The translations under genes were made by a program, and so were the position numbers. Shown in pieces: positions 26,531 to 34,854 of a DNA stretch of 64,000 nt (position 1 is the first letter of the stretch; every line of letters begins with the position of its first letter). A model generated the notes under the pieces. It did no database searches. It was not told where the DNA came from and saw only the letters and a program-made list of their open reading frames with translations. The stretch covers positions 6,684,873 through 6,748,872 of the forward strand of contig NZ_CP039690.1 in the NCBI RefSeq assembly GCF_005144885.1, given 5' to 3'. The stretch comes from Phreatobacter stygius (lineage in GTDB: Bacteria > Pseudomonadota > Alphaproteobacteria > Rhizobiales > Phreatobacteraceae).

Positions 26531-27225
26531 TGCGATGCTCCATTATTCTCAAATTCTGAATGAGAGACGACGGCGAACGTCAATATTCAACATTTGACGA
26601 GGTAATATCGTCACAAACGTCGTTCTATATTTTCTTATATTGAGCACTGTCGTGGAATTTGGAGAGACACTGCTCTTGGTGAATTCCAATATATGCACTT
26701 AAATTTTTGCAACCTTGGGTCATCGACCAGCAACAAATCATAACAAAAAGATCAAAATCGACACGAACTCTGAGGGGTTAGCGATTTGCACCCGAAGGAG
26801 GAGGTCAACCTTTGGCGGTAGGCGCGCCTCGGCGACAGGCCCGGACGCCTAGCCAGCACGGGCTACCCCGAAAGGGGTATCGCCTCGCCCGCGGGCGCGA
26901 TTCCAAGCACTTGCCCTGAAGGGCGCCATGCGCGCCATGCCGCCGCCGGGTCTCTTGCGGCAAGGCGACGGTCATCCGCTGCACCGGACGCGGTGCCCGA
27001 TCCCGCCGGCATCCGTCATGCAAACGAACGAAGACAGTGTTTGCCGCCCCTCCTAGCATTCGTGTGAGGCCCGGAAGGCGCGGCCAAGGCGGCGATCGAA
27101 ACGACGCCGCGGCCTGCAGCCGACCGGGGGACCTTCCGCCATTCCTGCGCGATGGCGCTCGATGCGGACGATGTGCGGGTCCGATAAGGGCGCGCCGTCG
27201 CAAAGGCCACGTCAAGGAGGCTCGG
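26531..27225. promoter_or_regulatory. Long intergenic control region of the exopolysaccharide operon
   Basis: No gene is visible in 695 bases. The left 270 bases are strikingly AT-rich for this genome and hold an interrupted inverted repeat TGGAATT (26653-26659) / AATTCCA (26682-26688) enclosing AGAG / CTCT. From about 26790 the sequence becomes GC-rich and can form several hairpins, including TACCCC-GAAA-GGGGTA (26864-26879) and GCCCT-GAA-GGGC near 26913-26924. This arrangement suggests a promoter in the AT-rich part and a structured 5' leader of 300-400 bases ahead of the nucleotidyltransferase gene. Confidence 0.5.
26831..26884 (+). promoter_or_regulatory. Possible structured leader RNA element (four-way junction)
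   Basis: Reading the plus strand, GGCGA (26831-26835) can pair with TCGCC (26880-26884) and enclose three consecutive short hairpins: AGGC/GCCT, AGCC/GGCT and ACCCC-GAAA-GGGGT. The last is capped by a GNRA-type tetraloop. I do not recognise it as a known riboswitch or ribozyme. GC-rich DNA often folds by chance, so support is only the compact nested pairing and the position upstream of the exopolysaccharide operon. Confidence 0.25.
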
Positions 27226-27945
27226 ATGAAGGCTGTGATCCAATGCGGCGGCCGGGGCACTCGCCTGCGTCCCTATACGGCTGTCCTCCCGAAACCGCTC
27301 ATGCCGATCGGATCCAGGCCGGTCCTGGAGCTGCTGCTCAAGTGGCTCCGGCGCAACGGCATCCAGGAGGTCTTCATCACCACTGGCTATCTCGGCCATC
27401 TCATCCGCAGCTTCTGTGGCGACGGCAGCCAATGGAATCTGAAGATCAACTACACCCAGGAGGTGGAGCCGCTCGGCACGATCGGTCCGCTCGCGCCGCT
27501 GCGCGAGCACCTGGACAGCACCTTCCTCGTCCTCAACGGCGACGTCCTGACCGACATCAGCCTCAGCCAGTTCGTCAGCTGCCATCGCCGCTATCCGGGG
27601 CCCGTGACCATCGCGACGACCACCCGGACCACCAAGATGGACTTCGGCGTGATCGAGCAGGTCGACGACCGGGTCGTCAGCTTCCTGGAGAAACCGTCGC
27701 TGCCGCACCTGGTCAGCATGGGTCTCTATTGCATGGACCCGGAGGTGTTCGACCTCATCCCCTCGGGAATCCCCTACGGTTTCGATGATCTGATGTTCCA
27801 GATGCTCGAAAACGGCACGCCGGTGCATGTCTTCAAGCACCAGGGCCTCTGGCTCGACATTGGCCGGGTCGACGATTTCCACAAGGCCCAGGACATCGCC
27901 TGGGACGAGCAGTCGCTGGTCATCGAACCTCAGGCAGCCGCCTGA
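27226..27945 (+). CDS. Sugar-phosphate nucleotidyltransferase
   Basis: NTP-transferase of 239 residues that would activate a sugar phosphate to an NDP-sugar. The signature loop is GGRGTRLRPYTAVLPKPLMP, followed by the metal-binding LNGDVLTD and VISFLEKP-like VVSFLEKPSLPHLVSMGLY. It lacks a C-terminal left-handed beta-helix domain, so it resembles short single-domain enzymes (RfbA/RfbF or mannose-1-phosphate guanylyltransferase type). ATG at 27226 has AAGGAGG seven bases upstream; the longer frame to 27037 is rejected. First gene of the plus-strand exopolysaccharide operon. Confidence 0.88.
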   Translation: MKAVIQCGGRGTRLRPYTAVLPKPLMPIGSRPVLELLLKWLRRNGIQEVFITTGYLGHLIRSFCGDGSQWNLKINYTQEVEPLGTIGPLAPLREHLDSTFLVLNGDVLTDISLSQFVSCHRRYPGPVTIATTTRTTKMDFGVIEQVDDRVVSFLEKPSLPHLVSMGLYCMDPEVFDLIPSGIPYGFDDLMFQMLENGTPVHVFKHQGLWLDIGRVDDFHKAQDIAWDEQSLVIEPQAAA

Positions 27946-28010
27946 CCGCCCGCCCCGCGGCGCCCGTCGGCGCGCCGCGGATCAGTCCAGGACAGGTTTG
28001 GGAGAGTTCC

Positions 28011-29147
28011 ATGCTTCTGGTCGCCGAACCGATTGTCGGCCCCGAGGAGAAGGCAGCGCTTCTCGAGGTCATCGACAGCGGCTGGCTGACGATGGGCGAC
28101 CGGGTGCGGGCCTTCGAGCAGGCCTTCGCCAGTCAGCACGAAGCCGAGGACTCGGTCGCGGTCAATTCCTGCACCGCGGCGCTGCATCTCATCCTGCACG
28201 CGCTCGGCCTGGGCCCCGGCGACGAGGTTCTCGTGCCCTCGCTGACCTTTGTCGCCACCGCCAACAGCGCGCTCTATGTCGGCGCGACGCCGGTCTTCGT
28301 CGACATCGAATCCGCCGACGTTCCGCTGATGTCGCTCAGCGACGCGGAAGCCCGCTGCACGCCGCGCACCAAGGCTGTCATCCTCATGCATTTCGCCGGC
28401 TGCCTGGCCGATCGCGCGGCGTGGCAAGCCTTTGCCCAGCGCAGGGGCCTGGTGCTGATCGAAGACGCCGCCCATGCCCCCGGCCTGAAGGAGGTCGGCA
28501 CCTATGGCGCGGCCGCGGCGTTCAGCTTCTATGGCAACAAGAACATGACCACCGCCGAGGGCGGCGCGGTCATCGCCCGCGATCCGGCGCTGCTCGCGGC
28601 GATCCGGCAGGCGCGCGGCCATGGCATGACCAGCGGCACCCGCCAGCGCCTCGACAGCCGCACCCCGAGCTATGACGTGACGATGCTCGGCTTCAACTAC
28701 CGGATGGACGAGCTGCGGGCCGCGATCGGCCTTGTCCAGCTCCGGCATCTGGCCGCCTGGAACGAAATCCGCCGCGGCCTGGTCGCCCGCTATCGCCGGC
28801 TGATCGCCGACCGCTGCCCATCGGTGGCGGTGCCCTTCGCCCAGCCGAGGCTGTCGACCTGCCACCTGATGCCGGTGCTGCTGCCCGGACCTGTCCTACG
28901 CCAGGAGGTCATCGATCACCTGCGCGCCGACGGCATTCAGACCACCATCCACTACCCGCCGGTTCACCTGATGTCGTTCTATCGGGACCGCGACCCGACC
29001 GTCGACCTGCCGCGAACCGAAGATTTCGCCGCGCGCGAGCTGACACTGCCGCTGCATCCCCGGATGGGTCCGGAAACCGTCGAAGCGGTGGTGTCGAGCC
29101 TGGCCCGCGCCGTTCAGTCCAGCACGTCAGTGGAGGCTGTCGCATGA
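28011..29147 (+). CDS. DegT/DnrJ/EryC1/StrS-family sugar aminotransferase
   Basis: PLP-dependent aminotransferase (378 residues) that converts keto-sugar nucleotides to amino sugars. Family blocks are SGWLTMGDRVRAFEQAFA, VNSCTAALHLILHALGLGPG, VPSLTFVATANSALYVGA, DIESAD, IEDAAHAPG and the PLP lysine in FYGNKNMTTAEGG. NYRMDELRAAIGL follows. It is of normal length. Its likely substrate is the 4-keto-6-deoxy product of the LegB-like dehydratase two genes downstream, giving a 4-amino-4,6-dideoxy sugar. The stop overlaps the next start by four bases (ATGA). Confidence 0.92.
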   Translation: MLLVAEPIVGPEEKAALLEVIDSGWLTMGDRVRAFEQAFASQHEAEDSVAVNSCTAALHLILHALGLGPGDEVLVPSLTFVATANSALYVGATPVFVDIESADVPLMSLSDAEARCTPRTKAVILMHFAGCLADRAAWQAFAQRRGLVLIEDAAHAPGLKEVGTYGAAAAFSFYGNKNMTTAEGGAVIARDPALLAAIRQARGHGMTSGTRQRLDSRTPSYDVTMLGFNYRMDELRAAIGLVQLRHLAAWNEIRRGLVARYRRLIADRCPSVAVPFAQPRLSTCHLMPVLLPGPVLRQEVIDHLRADGIQTTIHYPPVHLMSFYRDRDPTVDLPRTEDFAARELTLPLHPRMGPETVEAVVSSLARAVQSSTSVEAVA

Positions 29148-29851
29148 AGGTCCGTTCCATAAGCGTCGACCGCCCTCAGGTCGCCCTCGCCTCGGGGGCG
29201 ACGGCAAGCCGTTGCCTCGACATCCTCGTCGCGACGACGGCGCTCCTGCTGTTCGGCCCGCTGATGCTGGTCATCGCTGTCGCGATATGGCTCGAAGGCG
29301 GCCGGCCGATCCTGTTCTCGCAGCTTCGCCTCGGCCGCGGCGGGCAGCCCTTCCGCATGTACAAGTTCCGCAAGTTCAGCGCGACATGCGGCGTCACCGG
29401 CTGTCCCTTGACCGTGGCGCAGGACAACCGGCTGACCTCGATCGGGCGGTTTCTCGCGGCCAGCAAGCTCGACGAGTTGCCCCAGCTGTGGAATGTGCTG
29501 AGGGGCGATATGGCGGTGGTCGGGCCGCGGCCCGAATCGCTGGCCTTCGCCGATTGCTTCCGCAACGGCTTCGAACGCGTTCTGGATCACAAGCCCGGGC
29601 TGCTCGGCCCGTGCCAGATCCAGTTCCGCAACGAGTGCCGGCTCTATCCGACCGACGCCGACCCGGCCAGCTTCTACCGGGATGTGCTGTTCCCGGCCAA
29701 GGCGCGCCTGGATCTCGCCTATTTCCCGCATCGCACCCTCATCTCCGACATCGGCTGGATCATTCGCGGAGTGTTTGCGGTGCTGGGCTGGGCGCCGCGG
29801 GGCGGCACCGGCGTCGCCCAAGCCCAGAACTGGCAAGCCGAGCGCCCCTGA
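29144..29851 (+). CDS. Initiating sugar transferase (bacterial sugar transferase family, PglC/WbaP type)
   Basis: Membrane-anchored phosphoglycosyl transferase of 235 residues that loads the first sugar phosphate onto undecaprenyl phosphate. One N-terminal hydrophobic hairpin (LDILVATTALLLFGPLMLVI) precedes the catalytic part: FSQLRLGRGGQPFRMYKFRK, the Asp-Glu dyad in SKLDELPQLWNVLRGDM, and VVGPRPE. It is the small PglC-like form without the extra WcaJ transmembrane domain. Translationally coupled to the aminotransferase gene. Its presence defines a lipid-linked (Wzx/Wzy) assembly route. Confidence 0.92.
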   Translation: MKVRSISVDRPQVALASGATASRCLDILVATTALLLFGPLMLVIAVAIWLEGGRPILFSQLRLGRGGQPFRMYKFRKFSATCGVTGCPLTVAQDNRLTSIGRFLAASKLDELPQLWNVLRGDMAVVGPRPESLAFADCFRNGFERVLDHKPGLLGPCQIQFRNECRLYPTDADPASFYRDVLFPAKARLDLAYFPHRTLISDIGWIIRGVFAVLGWAPRGGTGVAQAQNWQAERP

Positions 29852-29891
29852 GGCGTGGACGCTCGGACCGAAGCGAAAAGGGAAGCGCTCC

Positions 29892-30899
29892 ATGAGCTAC
29901 ACTGGCATGAAGGTTCTCGTCACCGGTGCCGATGGCTTCATCGGGTCGCATCTGACCGAGGTGCTCGTTCGCCACGGGGCCAAGGTGACGGCGCTTGCCC
30001 TGTACAATTCCTTTGATAGCCACGGCTGGCTGGACGACGTGTCGGAAGCGACCAGAAGCCAGCTCAATCTCATCCGGGGCGACGTCCGGGATGCCGCTTT
30101 CGTGGGCCGCATCGTGCAGGACCAGGAGGTGGTGTTCCACCTGGCCGCCCTGATCGCGATCCCGCATTCTTATGCCGCCGCCCAGTCCTATGTGGAGACC
30201 AACGTCCTCGGGACGCTGAACGTGCTCGAGGCGGCGCGCCAATGCGGAACGGAGCGGGTCGTCCACACGTCGACCAGCGAGGTCTACGGGACCGCGCAGA
30301 CCATGCCGATCAGCGAGACCCACCCGCTCCAGGGACAATCGCCCTATTCGGCATCCAAGATCGGCGCGGACATGATGGCGGAGGCTTTCGCCCGCTCGTT
30401 CGGCCTGCCCGCCGTCATCCTCAGGCCCTTCAATACCTTCGGTCCGCGGCAGAGCGAAAGGGCCATCATCCCGACCATCGTGCGCCAGGCGCTCGATCCG
30501 TCCTGCACCGCGATCATGGTCGGCGACACCACACCGATCCGGGATCTCACTTTCGTCGACGACACGGTCGCCGCCTTCCTGGCGGCCGGCAGCACCCCGG
30601 CCATCGAGTATGGGCGCGCCTATAATGCCGGCAGCCAGCGCGCGGTGACGGTTGCCGACCTGATCGAGCTCATTCGCGGGCTGACATCCTGCACCAAGCC
30701 GGTGAAGCAGGACGAGACGCGGATGCGGCCGGTGAACTCCGAGGTCCGGGCGCTGCTGGCCGATTGCAGCCGGTTCCGGCGCGAAACCGGATGGCGCCCC
30801 CAGACGAGCCTGCGCGACGGTCTCGAGCGGACGATCGCCTGGTGGCGCACACGCGTGTCGGAGGGCCGGGTTCGTCGTCAGAAGGACTTCATCACATGA
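29892..30899 (+). CDS. NAD-dependent sugar-nucleotide epimerase/dehydratase (LegB-like)
   Basis: Extended short-chain dehydrogenase (335 residues). NAD loop VLVTGADGFIGSHLTEVLVR, then HLAALIAIPHSY, the catalytic TSTSEVYGTAQ, YSASKIGADMMAEAF (YxxxK) and PFNTFGPRQSERAIIPTI. The arrangement is closest to LegB-type NAD-dependent 4,6-dehydratases acting on UDP-GlcNAc. UDP-glucose 4-epimerase-like activity cannot be excluded. ATG at 29892 has AAGGGAAG upstream; the frame extending to 29682 overlaps the previous gene. With the DegT enzyme it would give a 4-amino-4,6-dideoxy sugar. The stop overlaps the next start (ATGA). Confidence 0.88.
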   Translation: MSYTGMKVLVTGADGFIGSHLTEVLVRHGAKVTALALYNSFDSHGWLDDVSEATRSQLNLIRGDVRDAAFVGRIVQDQEVVFHLAALIAIPHSYAAAQSYVETNVLGTLNVLEAARQCGTERVVHTSTSEVYGTAQTMPISETHPLQGQSPYSASKIGADMMAEAFARSFGLPAVILRPFNTFGPRQSERAIIPTIVRQALDPSCTAIMVGDTTPIRDLTFVDDTVAAFLAAGSTPAIEYGRAYNAGSQRAVTVADLIELIRGLTSCTKPVKQDETRMRPVNSEVRALLADCSRFRRETGWRPQTSLRDGLERTIAWWRTRVSEGRVRRQKDFIT

Positions 30900-32170
30900 T
30901 CACCGACGGGCGCCGGCGACGATCTCAGGTATTCCTCGCGGCGGCCATCATCCTCGCGGCGTTCGCAACGGCCGGGCGCGCCGACAGCCTGGCTTCCGCG
31001 CAGCTGGTGCCGGCGATTGCCGTTCCCCTGCCGGGTTACCTGCAGGCGACCGCCGACGCCGCCTTCGGCACGCCGTTCACGCGGGTGACGCAGGCCGACG
31101 CCCATCTCGGCGCCGGGCTCCTGTGCGGCAAGGAACGCTGCCGTCATCGTTATTCCAGCGCCCAGGCCTGGAATGCCGACCAGAGCCTGCTGATCATTCC
31201 GATCGGCTGCAACGGCATGTGCTTTCTCGACGGCCGCAGCTATGCGCCACTGTTCCGGCGATGGCGATCAGGCGAATGCGAATGGCACCCCAACAATCCC
31301 GAGCAGATGATCTGCGTCTCCCGCAGCACGATCTCGATCTGGGAACCGCGCACCAATGTCGATCAGCTGCTCTATATCTCCAATGGCTATCGCGAGCTGC
31401 AGTTCGGCCCCTACAAGGGAAACCCGTCCCGGGACGGCCGGCATATCGTCATCCGGGCGGTCGCCGAAGGTGGCGGTTCCGTCGCCTTCGCTTACGACCT
31501 GGTCGCGCGCCGCAAGTATCCCGATATTCAGCTCGACCGCCTCCCGGGCCGCAACAATTCCTGCACCATCTCGCCGCTCGGCATCCATGTCGCCTGCTTC
31601 CAGCACCTGCTGATCGGCATCGACCAGGCCTTCATCTTCACCATTGACGGCCGCCTGGTGCAGAGCTGGATCGAGCACCACCGGCCGGGACATGGCGACA
31701 TGACGGTCGATGCCGACGGCAGCGAGGTCTATGTCGGGATCAGCAAGTCTCCTCCCGACCTCTACCAGGTCATCAAGCGGCGCCTGCATGACGGCGCCGT
31801 CACCGTGCTGACCGCCTATGGCGAGGCCCAGCACGCTTCCATCAGGTCGACCCGGCGCCCCGGCTGGGTGTTCCTGACCTATGGCGGGGATCCCGCCAAT
31901 GTCGCCCGCCGCCCGACCTGGGCGCCGTTCGCGCGCGAGGTGATCGCCGTGCGGATCGACGGCAGCGGCGAATTCCGGCGGGTCGTCCAGACCGCCAGCG
32001 TGCCGCACGACTATTGGAACGAGGCTCAGGCCTCGCCGTCCCCCGACGGTTCCCAGGTCATCTGGGCGAGCAATTGGGGCGTCGCCGGCGGCCCGGTCTT
32101 CGCTTTCGTCGCCCGCCTGCAGTGGCCCGCCGAAACGACCACCGCCAGCCAACCCGTGAGGGATCGTTGA
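30896..32170 (+). CDS. Secreted beta-propeller-like protein of unknown function
   Basis: A 424-residue exported protein that I cannot name. MITDGRRRRSQVFLAAAIIL begins a signal peptide ending near AGRADS; the start overlaps the LegB-like stop as ATGA. The mature part contains repeated WD/TolB-like blade patterns (NADQSLLIIPIGCNGMCFLD, SRDGRHIVIRAVAEGG, DADGSEVYVGIS, SPDGSQVIWASNWG). Eight or so cysteines are scattered through it. Similar propellers occur in TolB and in family-22 oligogalacturonate lyases. Placed between a sugar dehydratase and an export channel gene, it may bind or trim the polymer in the periplasm; that is inference. Confidence 0.7.
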   Translation: MITDGRRRRSQVFLAAAIILAAFATAGRADSLASAQLVPAIAVPLPGYLQATADAAFGTPFTRVTQADAHLGAGLLCGKERCRHRYSSAQAWNADQSLLIIPIGCNGMCFLDGRSYAPLFRRWRSGECEWHPNNPEQMICVSRSTISIWEPRTNVDQLLYISNGYRELQFGPYKGNPSRDGRHIVIRAVAEGGGSVAFAYDLVARRKYPDIQLDRLPGRNNSCTISPLGIHVACFQHLLIGIDQAFIFTIDGRLVQSWIEHHRPGHGDMTVDADGSEVYVGISKSPPDLYQVIKRRLHDGAVTVLTAYGEAQHASIRSTRRPGWVFLTYGGDPANVARRPTWAPFAREVIAVRIDGSGEFRRVVQTASVPHDYWNEAQASPSPDGSQVIWASNWGVAGGPVFAFVARLQWPAETTTASQPVRDR

Positions 32171-32171
32171 G

Positions 32172-33446
32172 ATGACCCGCCACAGACATATGCTGACGCG
32201 TCCCTGGGCCCTCGCGGCGAGTGTCCTGCTGATCGGCGGGCTCGGCTGCGGCGCGCGCGCCGAGACGACCTACCGGTTGTCGCCGGGCGATATCGTCGAG
32301 ATCGGCCTGGCCGGAATGACCGAGCAGCGCCATCGCGCGGTGATCCAGCTGGACGGCACGATCGCCCTCCCCTCGGTCGGTTCGGTCGCGGTGGCCGGGC
32401 TCACGTCGGCGGAGCTGCAGACCCGCATGGAGAACCTGCTGCCGACCAAGGTGTTCCGCCGCCGCACGCCCGACGGGCGCGAGCAGATCCTGATCGTCAA
32501 GCCGGAGGACGTCACCACCTCGGTCGCCGAATACCGGCCGATCTATGTCACCGGCGACGTGCTGACGCCCGGCCAGCAGACCTACCGGCCCTTGATGACC
32601 ATCCGGCAGGCCGTGACGACCGCCGGCGGATACAGCCTGCTGCGCTCGCGCGCCACCCAGGCCGGCACCGATCCGGCCGACTTGCGGCGCGACCACGACT
32701 TGCTCTGGACCGACTATATCAGGGAGTATTTTCGCGTTCTGCGCACCCATGCCGAGCTGGCCGGCCAGGATACCTTCGACCAGACCCCGCCGAGAAACGC
32801 GCCCTTGCCTGAAACACTGATCGCCGCGATCGGCCAGGCCGAGGCGGAGGCGCTCCGGGTCGCGCAGGCCGACTACCGGTTGGAGCAGAGCTTCCTGGAC
32901 CGGGCCGCCAAGGAAACCGACGAGCAGATCGTCGTGCTCCAGCTCCGCGAACAGGAAGAGGAACGAGGCGTTCAGGCCGACATGCACGAGCTGGACCGGG
33001 TCAACCGGCTGTTCGGCAGCGGCAACCTGGTCAGCCCCCGGGTGACCGAAAGCCGGCGCTCCCTGCTGTTGTCCTCCTCCCGTCGCCTGGAAACCACCGT
33101 GCAGCTGATGCGGGCGCGCCGGCAGGTCGATGAATATCGCCGCCAGCTGGAACGGCTGACCAACCAGCGGCAGGTCACCCTGCAGCTCCTGTTGAGGGAC
33201 CTGAACGTGCGCCTCGCGGATCTCGGCGTCCGGATTCAGGCGGTCAGCGAGAAGCTCCGTCCGCTGGGCGGCGTCAGCACGATACCCGCGGTCGGCGCCA
33301 GGCTTCGCTCGGAAGTCGCCATCATGCGCAAGATCGGCGAGCAGTGGCAGCGGCTGCCGAGCCCGGAGGATGCCGAGGTGCAGCCGGGCGATGTGATCGA
33401 GGTGGCGTTCCGCGACGAGGCGACCGCGGCCTCCGCCGTCCACTGA
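32172..33446 (+). CDS. Polysaccharide export protein (ExoF-like, Poly_export/SLBB)
   Basis: Periplasmic/outer-membrane polysaccharide export protein of 424 residues, the same size and layout as rhizobial ExoF. A signal peptide (AASVLLIGGLGCGARA) is followed by a Poly_export domain (YRLSPGDIVEIGLAGM, IALPSVGSVAVAGLTSAEL) and an SLBB-type beta-grasp segment (RPIYVTGDVLTPGQQTYRPL). Then comes a long coiled-coil region (about residues 210-370, many Glu/Arg/Leu) and a closing VQPGDVIEVAF. GAGGGA stands eight bases before ATG. It should work with the Wzc/ExoP-like protein encoded at 41364-43603. Confidence 0.9.
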   Translation: MTRHRHMLTRPWALAASVLLIGGLGCGARAETTYRLSPGDIVEIGLAGMTEQRHRAVIQLDGTIALPSVGSVAVAGLTSAELQTRMENLLPTKVFRRRTPDGREQILIVKPEDVTTSVAEYRPIYVTGDVLTPGQQTYRPLMTIRQAVTTAGGYSLLRSRATQAGTDPADLRRDHDLLWTDYIREYFRVLRTHAELAGQDTFDQTPPRNAPLPETLIAAIGQAEAEALRVAQADYRLEQSFLDRAAKETDEQIVVLQLREQEEERGVQADMHELDRVNRLFGSGNLVSPRVTESRRSLLLSSSRRLETTVQLMRARRQVDEYRRQLERLTNQRQVTLQLLLRDLNVRLADLGVRIQAVSEKLRPLGGVSTIPAVGARLRSEVAIMRKIGEQWQRLPSPEDAEVQPGDVIEVAFRDEATAASAVH

Positions 33447-33494
33447 GCGACGGCACGCCAGGATCGCCCGCGAGGCCTTCCCGGCTGGTGCGGC

Positions 33495-33887
33495 CTACTC
33501 CTCAAAGCGGCTCGTGGCGTCACGATCACCGTCATATCGTCTGGTCAGCGGAAACGGCGGCAACCAGGACTCGCGACGGACGATCCAGCTTTCGTAGGTC
33601 GGCATCAGTTGGTCAGGGGCGTCCAGCGACCCCAGGTTCACTTCGATTTCGTCGGCGCTGCGTCCGAAAATGGTCGAGCCGCAGCGCGGACAGAAATGCC
33701 GCCCGGCATAATCGCGTGTCTCGCCGGCGATCGTCACCGCATCCTGAGGAAACACCGCGGAGGCGTGAAAAAGCGCCCCATGATGCTTGCGGCAGTCGAG
33801 ACAGTGACAGAGGCCGACCCGGTAGGGTCGTCCCGACGCCACAAATCGGACATTGCCGCACAGGCAACCGCCGGTGACACGATCCAT
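33495..33887 (-). CDS. GFA/CENP-V-type zinc-binding protein
   Basis: A 130-residue protein of the GFA (glutathione-dependent formaldehyde-activating enzyme-like) family. The zinc ligands are easily seen: GGCLCGNVRF near the start, LCHCLDCRKHHGALFH, and HFCPRCGSTIFG. The function of most members is unknown and few act on S-hydroxymethylglutathione. A G-rich ribosome binding site precedes the ATG. It is the first of several genes between the two halves of the exopolysaccharide locus with no visible link to it. Confidence 0.92.
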   Translation of the reverse strand: MDRVTGGCLCGNVRFVASGRPYRVGLCHCLDCRKHHGALFHASAVFPQDAVTIAGETRDYAGRHFCPRCGSTIFGRSADEIEVNLGSLDAPDQLMPTYESWIVRRESWLPPFPLTRRYDGDRDATSRFEE

Positions 33888-33983
33888 GCGGCGTCCCCCC
33901 CAAAAAAATCAAGCGGTCGGAATGTCTACAACCAACCCCGTGGAGCGTCCATGGCAGCAGCGGAGAGTATCGTCCCGTGCGGG

Positions 33984-34496
33984 TCAGCAGTCGAACACGA
34001 ACCAGCATGCATGATTGCGCAGCCGCTGGTCATCAAGCACAAGCTCCCGGATTTGGTCTGGAAGTTGTTCGCGTTGCCATTGGCATTCCCGACGGCCGGC
34101 TTGCTCGCGTCCGGCCGCGTCGGCTGCCGCCTGCACCGCCCTGATGGCATAGGCTGCCGCACCAAGCTCGTGTGCGGGCACATGGGCGACCGCGACGGCT
34201 TGGGCAGCGGCATAAGCTGCATATTTCGCCGCGCCTGAGACGTCCCTGGCCGCGGCATTGGCGGCGGCCGCCTTGAGGGCCTGGCGCATCGTGATCTCGC
34301 CACGAACCCACGCATGGTTCTGTTCAATTGCGCGCCGCGGACGATCATCGCCTGGCATGGCGTCTTCGAAGACATGCAGCACATGCTCGGCGCAAGCAGC
34401 GGCCCACAGTGCAAGGAGGTGATGGTTCGTATCGCTCAGGGTGCCGCCGCGACGAACGGTGATGAACCTGGGATCGCGGGGCTCGGTGAAAATCAT
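33984..34496 (-). CDS. Putative immunity protein (Imm5-like)
   Basis: A 170-residue alpha-helical protein resembling the family annotated as putative immunity protein (Imm5), sometimes mislabelled SbcC. Hallmarks are DPRFITVRRGGTLSDTNHHL, LALWAAACAEHVLHVFE, HAWVRGEITMRQALKAA, AAKYAAYAAAQAVAVAHVPA and the C-terminal QLPDQIRELVLDD block. Such genes usually neighbour polymorphic toxins, but no toxin gene is visible within several kilobases. It may be an orphan immunity gene or have another role. It is mostly alanine-rich helices without signal peptide, so cytosolic. Confidence 0.75.
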   Translation of the reverse strand: MIFTEPRDPRFITVRRGGTLSDTNHHLLALWAAACAEHVLHVFEDAMPGDDRPRRAIEQNHAWVRGEITMRQALKAAAANAAARDVSGAAKYAAYAAAQAVAVAHVPAHELGAAAYAIRAVQAAADAAGREQAGRRECQWQREQLPDQIRELVLDDQRLRNHACWFVFDC

Positions 34497-34854
34497 CTTG
34501 CCTGAGACGTCTCTGCATGTCTTCGGATCAATGAATGACCCTGTATCGATTGGGCTCAGGGCTCACAACCAGACCATGATGGTTGCCGCGGTGCAGATGG
34601 CCGGGAAGAATGTGCGGGCGCGGCGGCGGTAGCGAAGGACTTTGCCGGCAGTTCTTGGATTCGCTGCAACGGCGCTCCGGTCGCCTGTTTCGACCTGACG
34701 CCGAACCTTGATCGCGCAGCGTGTCGAGCCTATCTATCGCGTGTCGGGGTGTCGCAGGCTCCCGGCGCCTAAAGACGGCTTCCCGTCCAAGTCCTGCTCG
34801 CGGTCGGCGCGTTCGCGCGTGACCGGAGCACGATTGAACGGGAGCCGTTTTTCC
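34497..34854. other. Gap with a possible gene remnant on the minus strand
   Basis: 358 bases without an intact gene. On the minus strand a 56-codon open stretch without a start codon (34563-34733) ends in a peptide whose last part reads RYRRRARTFFPAICTAATIM followed by VWL and stop. It looks like the C-terminal end of a degraded gene, perhaps a transposase, but I could not match it to a family. The remaining 120 bases before ATG at 34855 show nothing recognisable except a GGGAG ribosome binding site. Confidence 0.35.
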
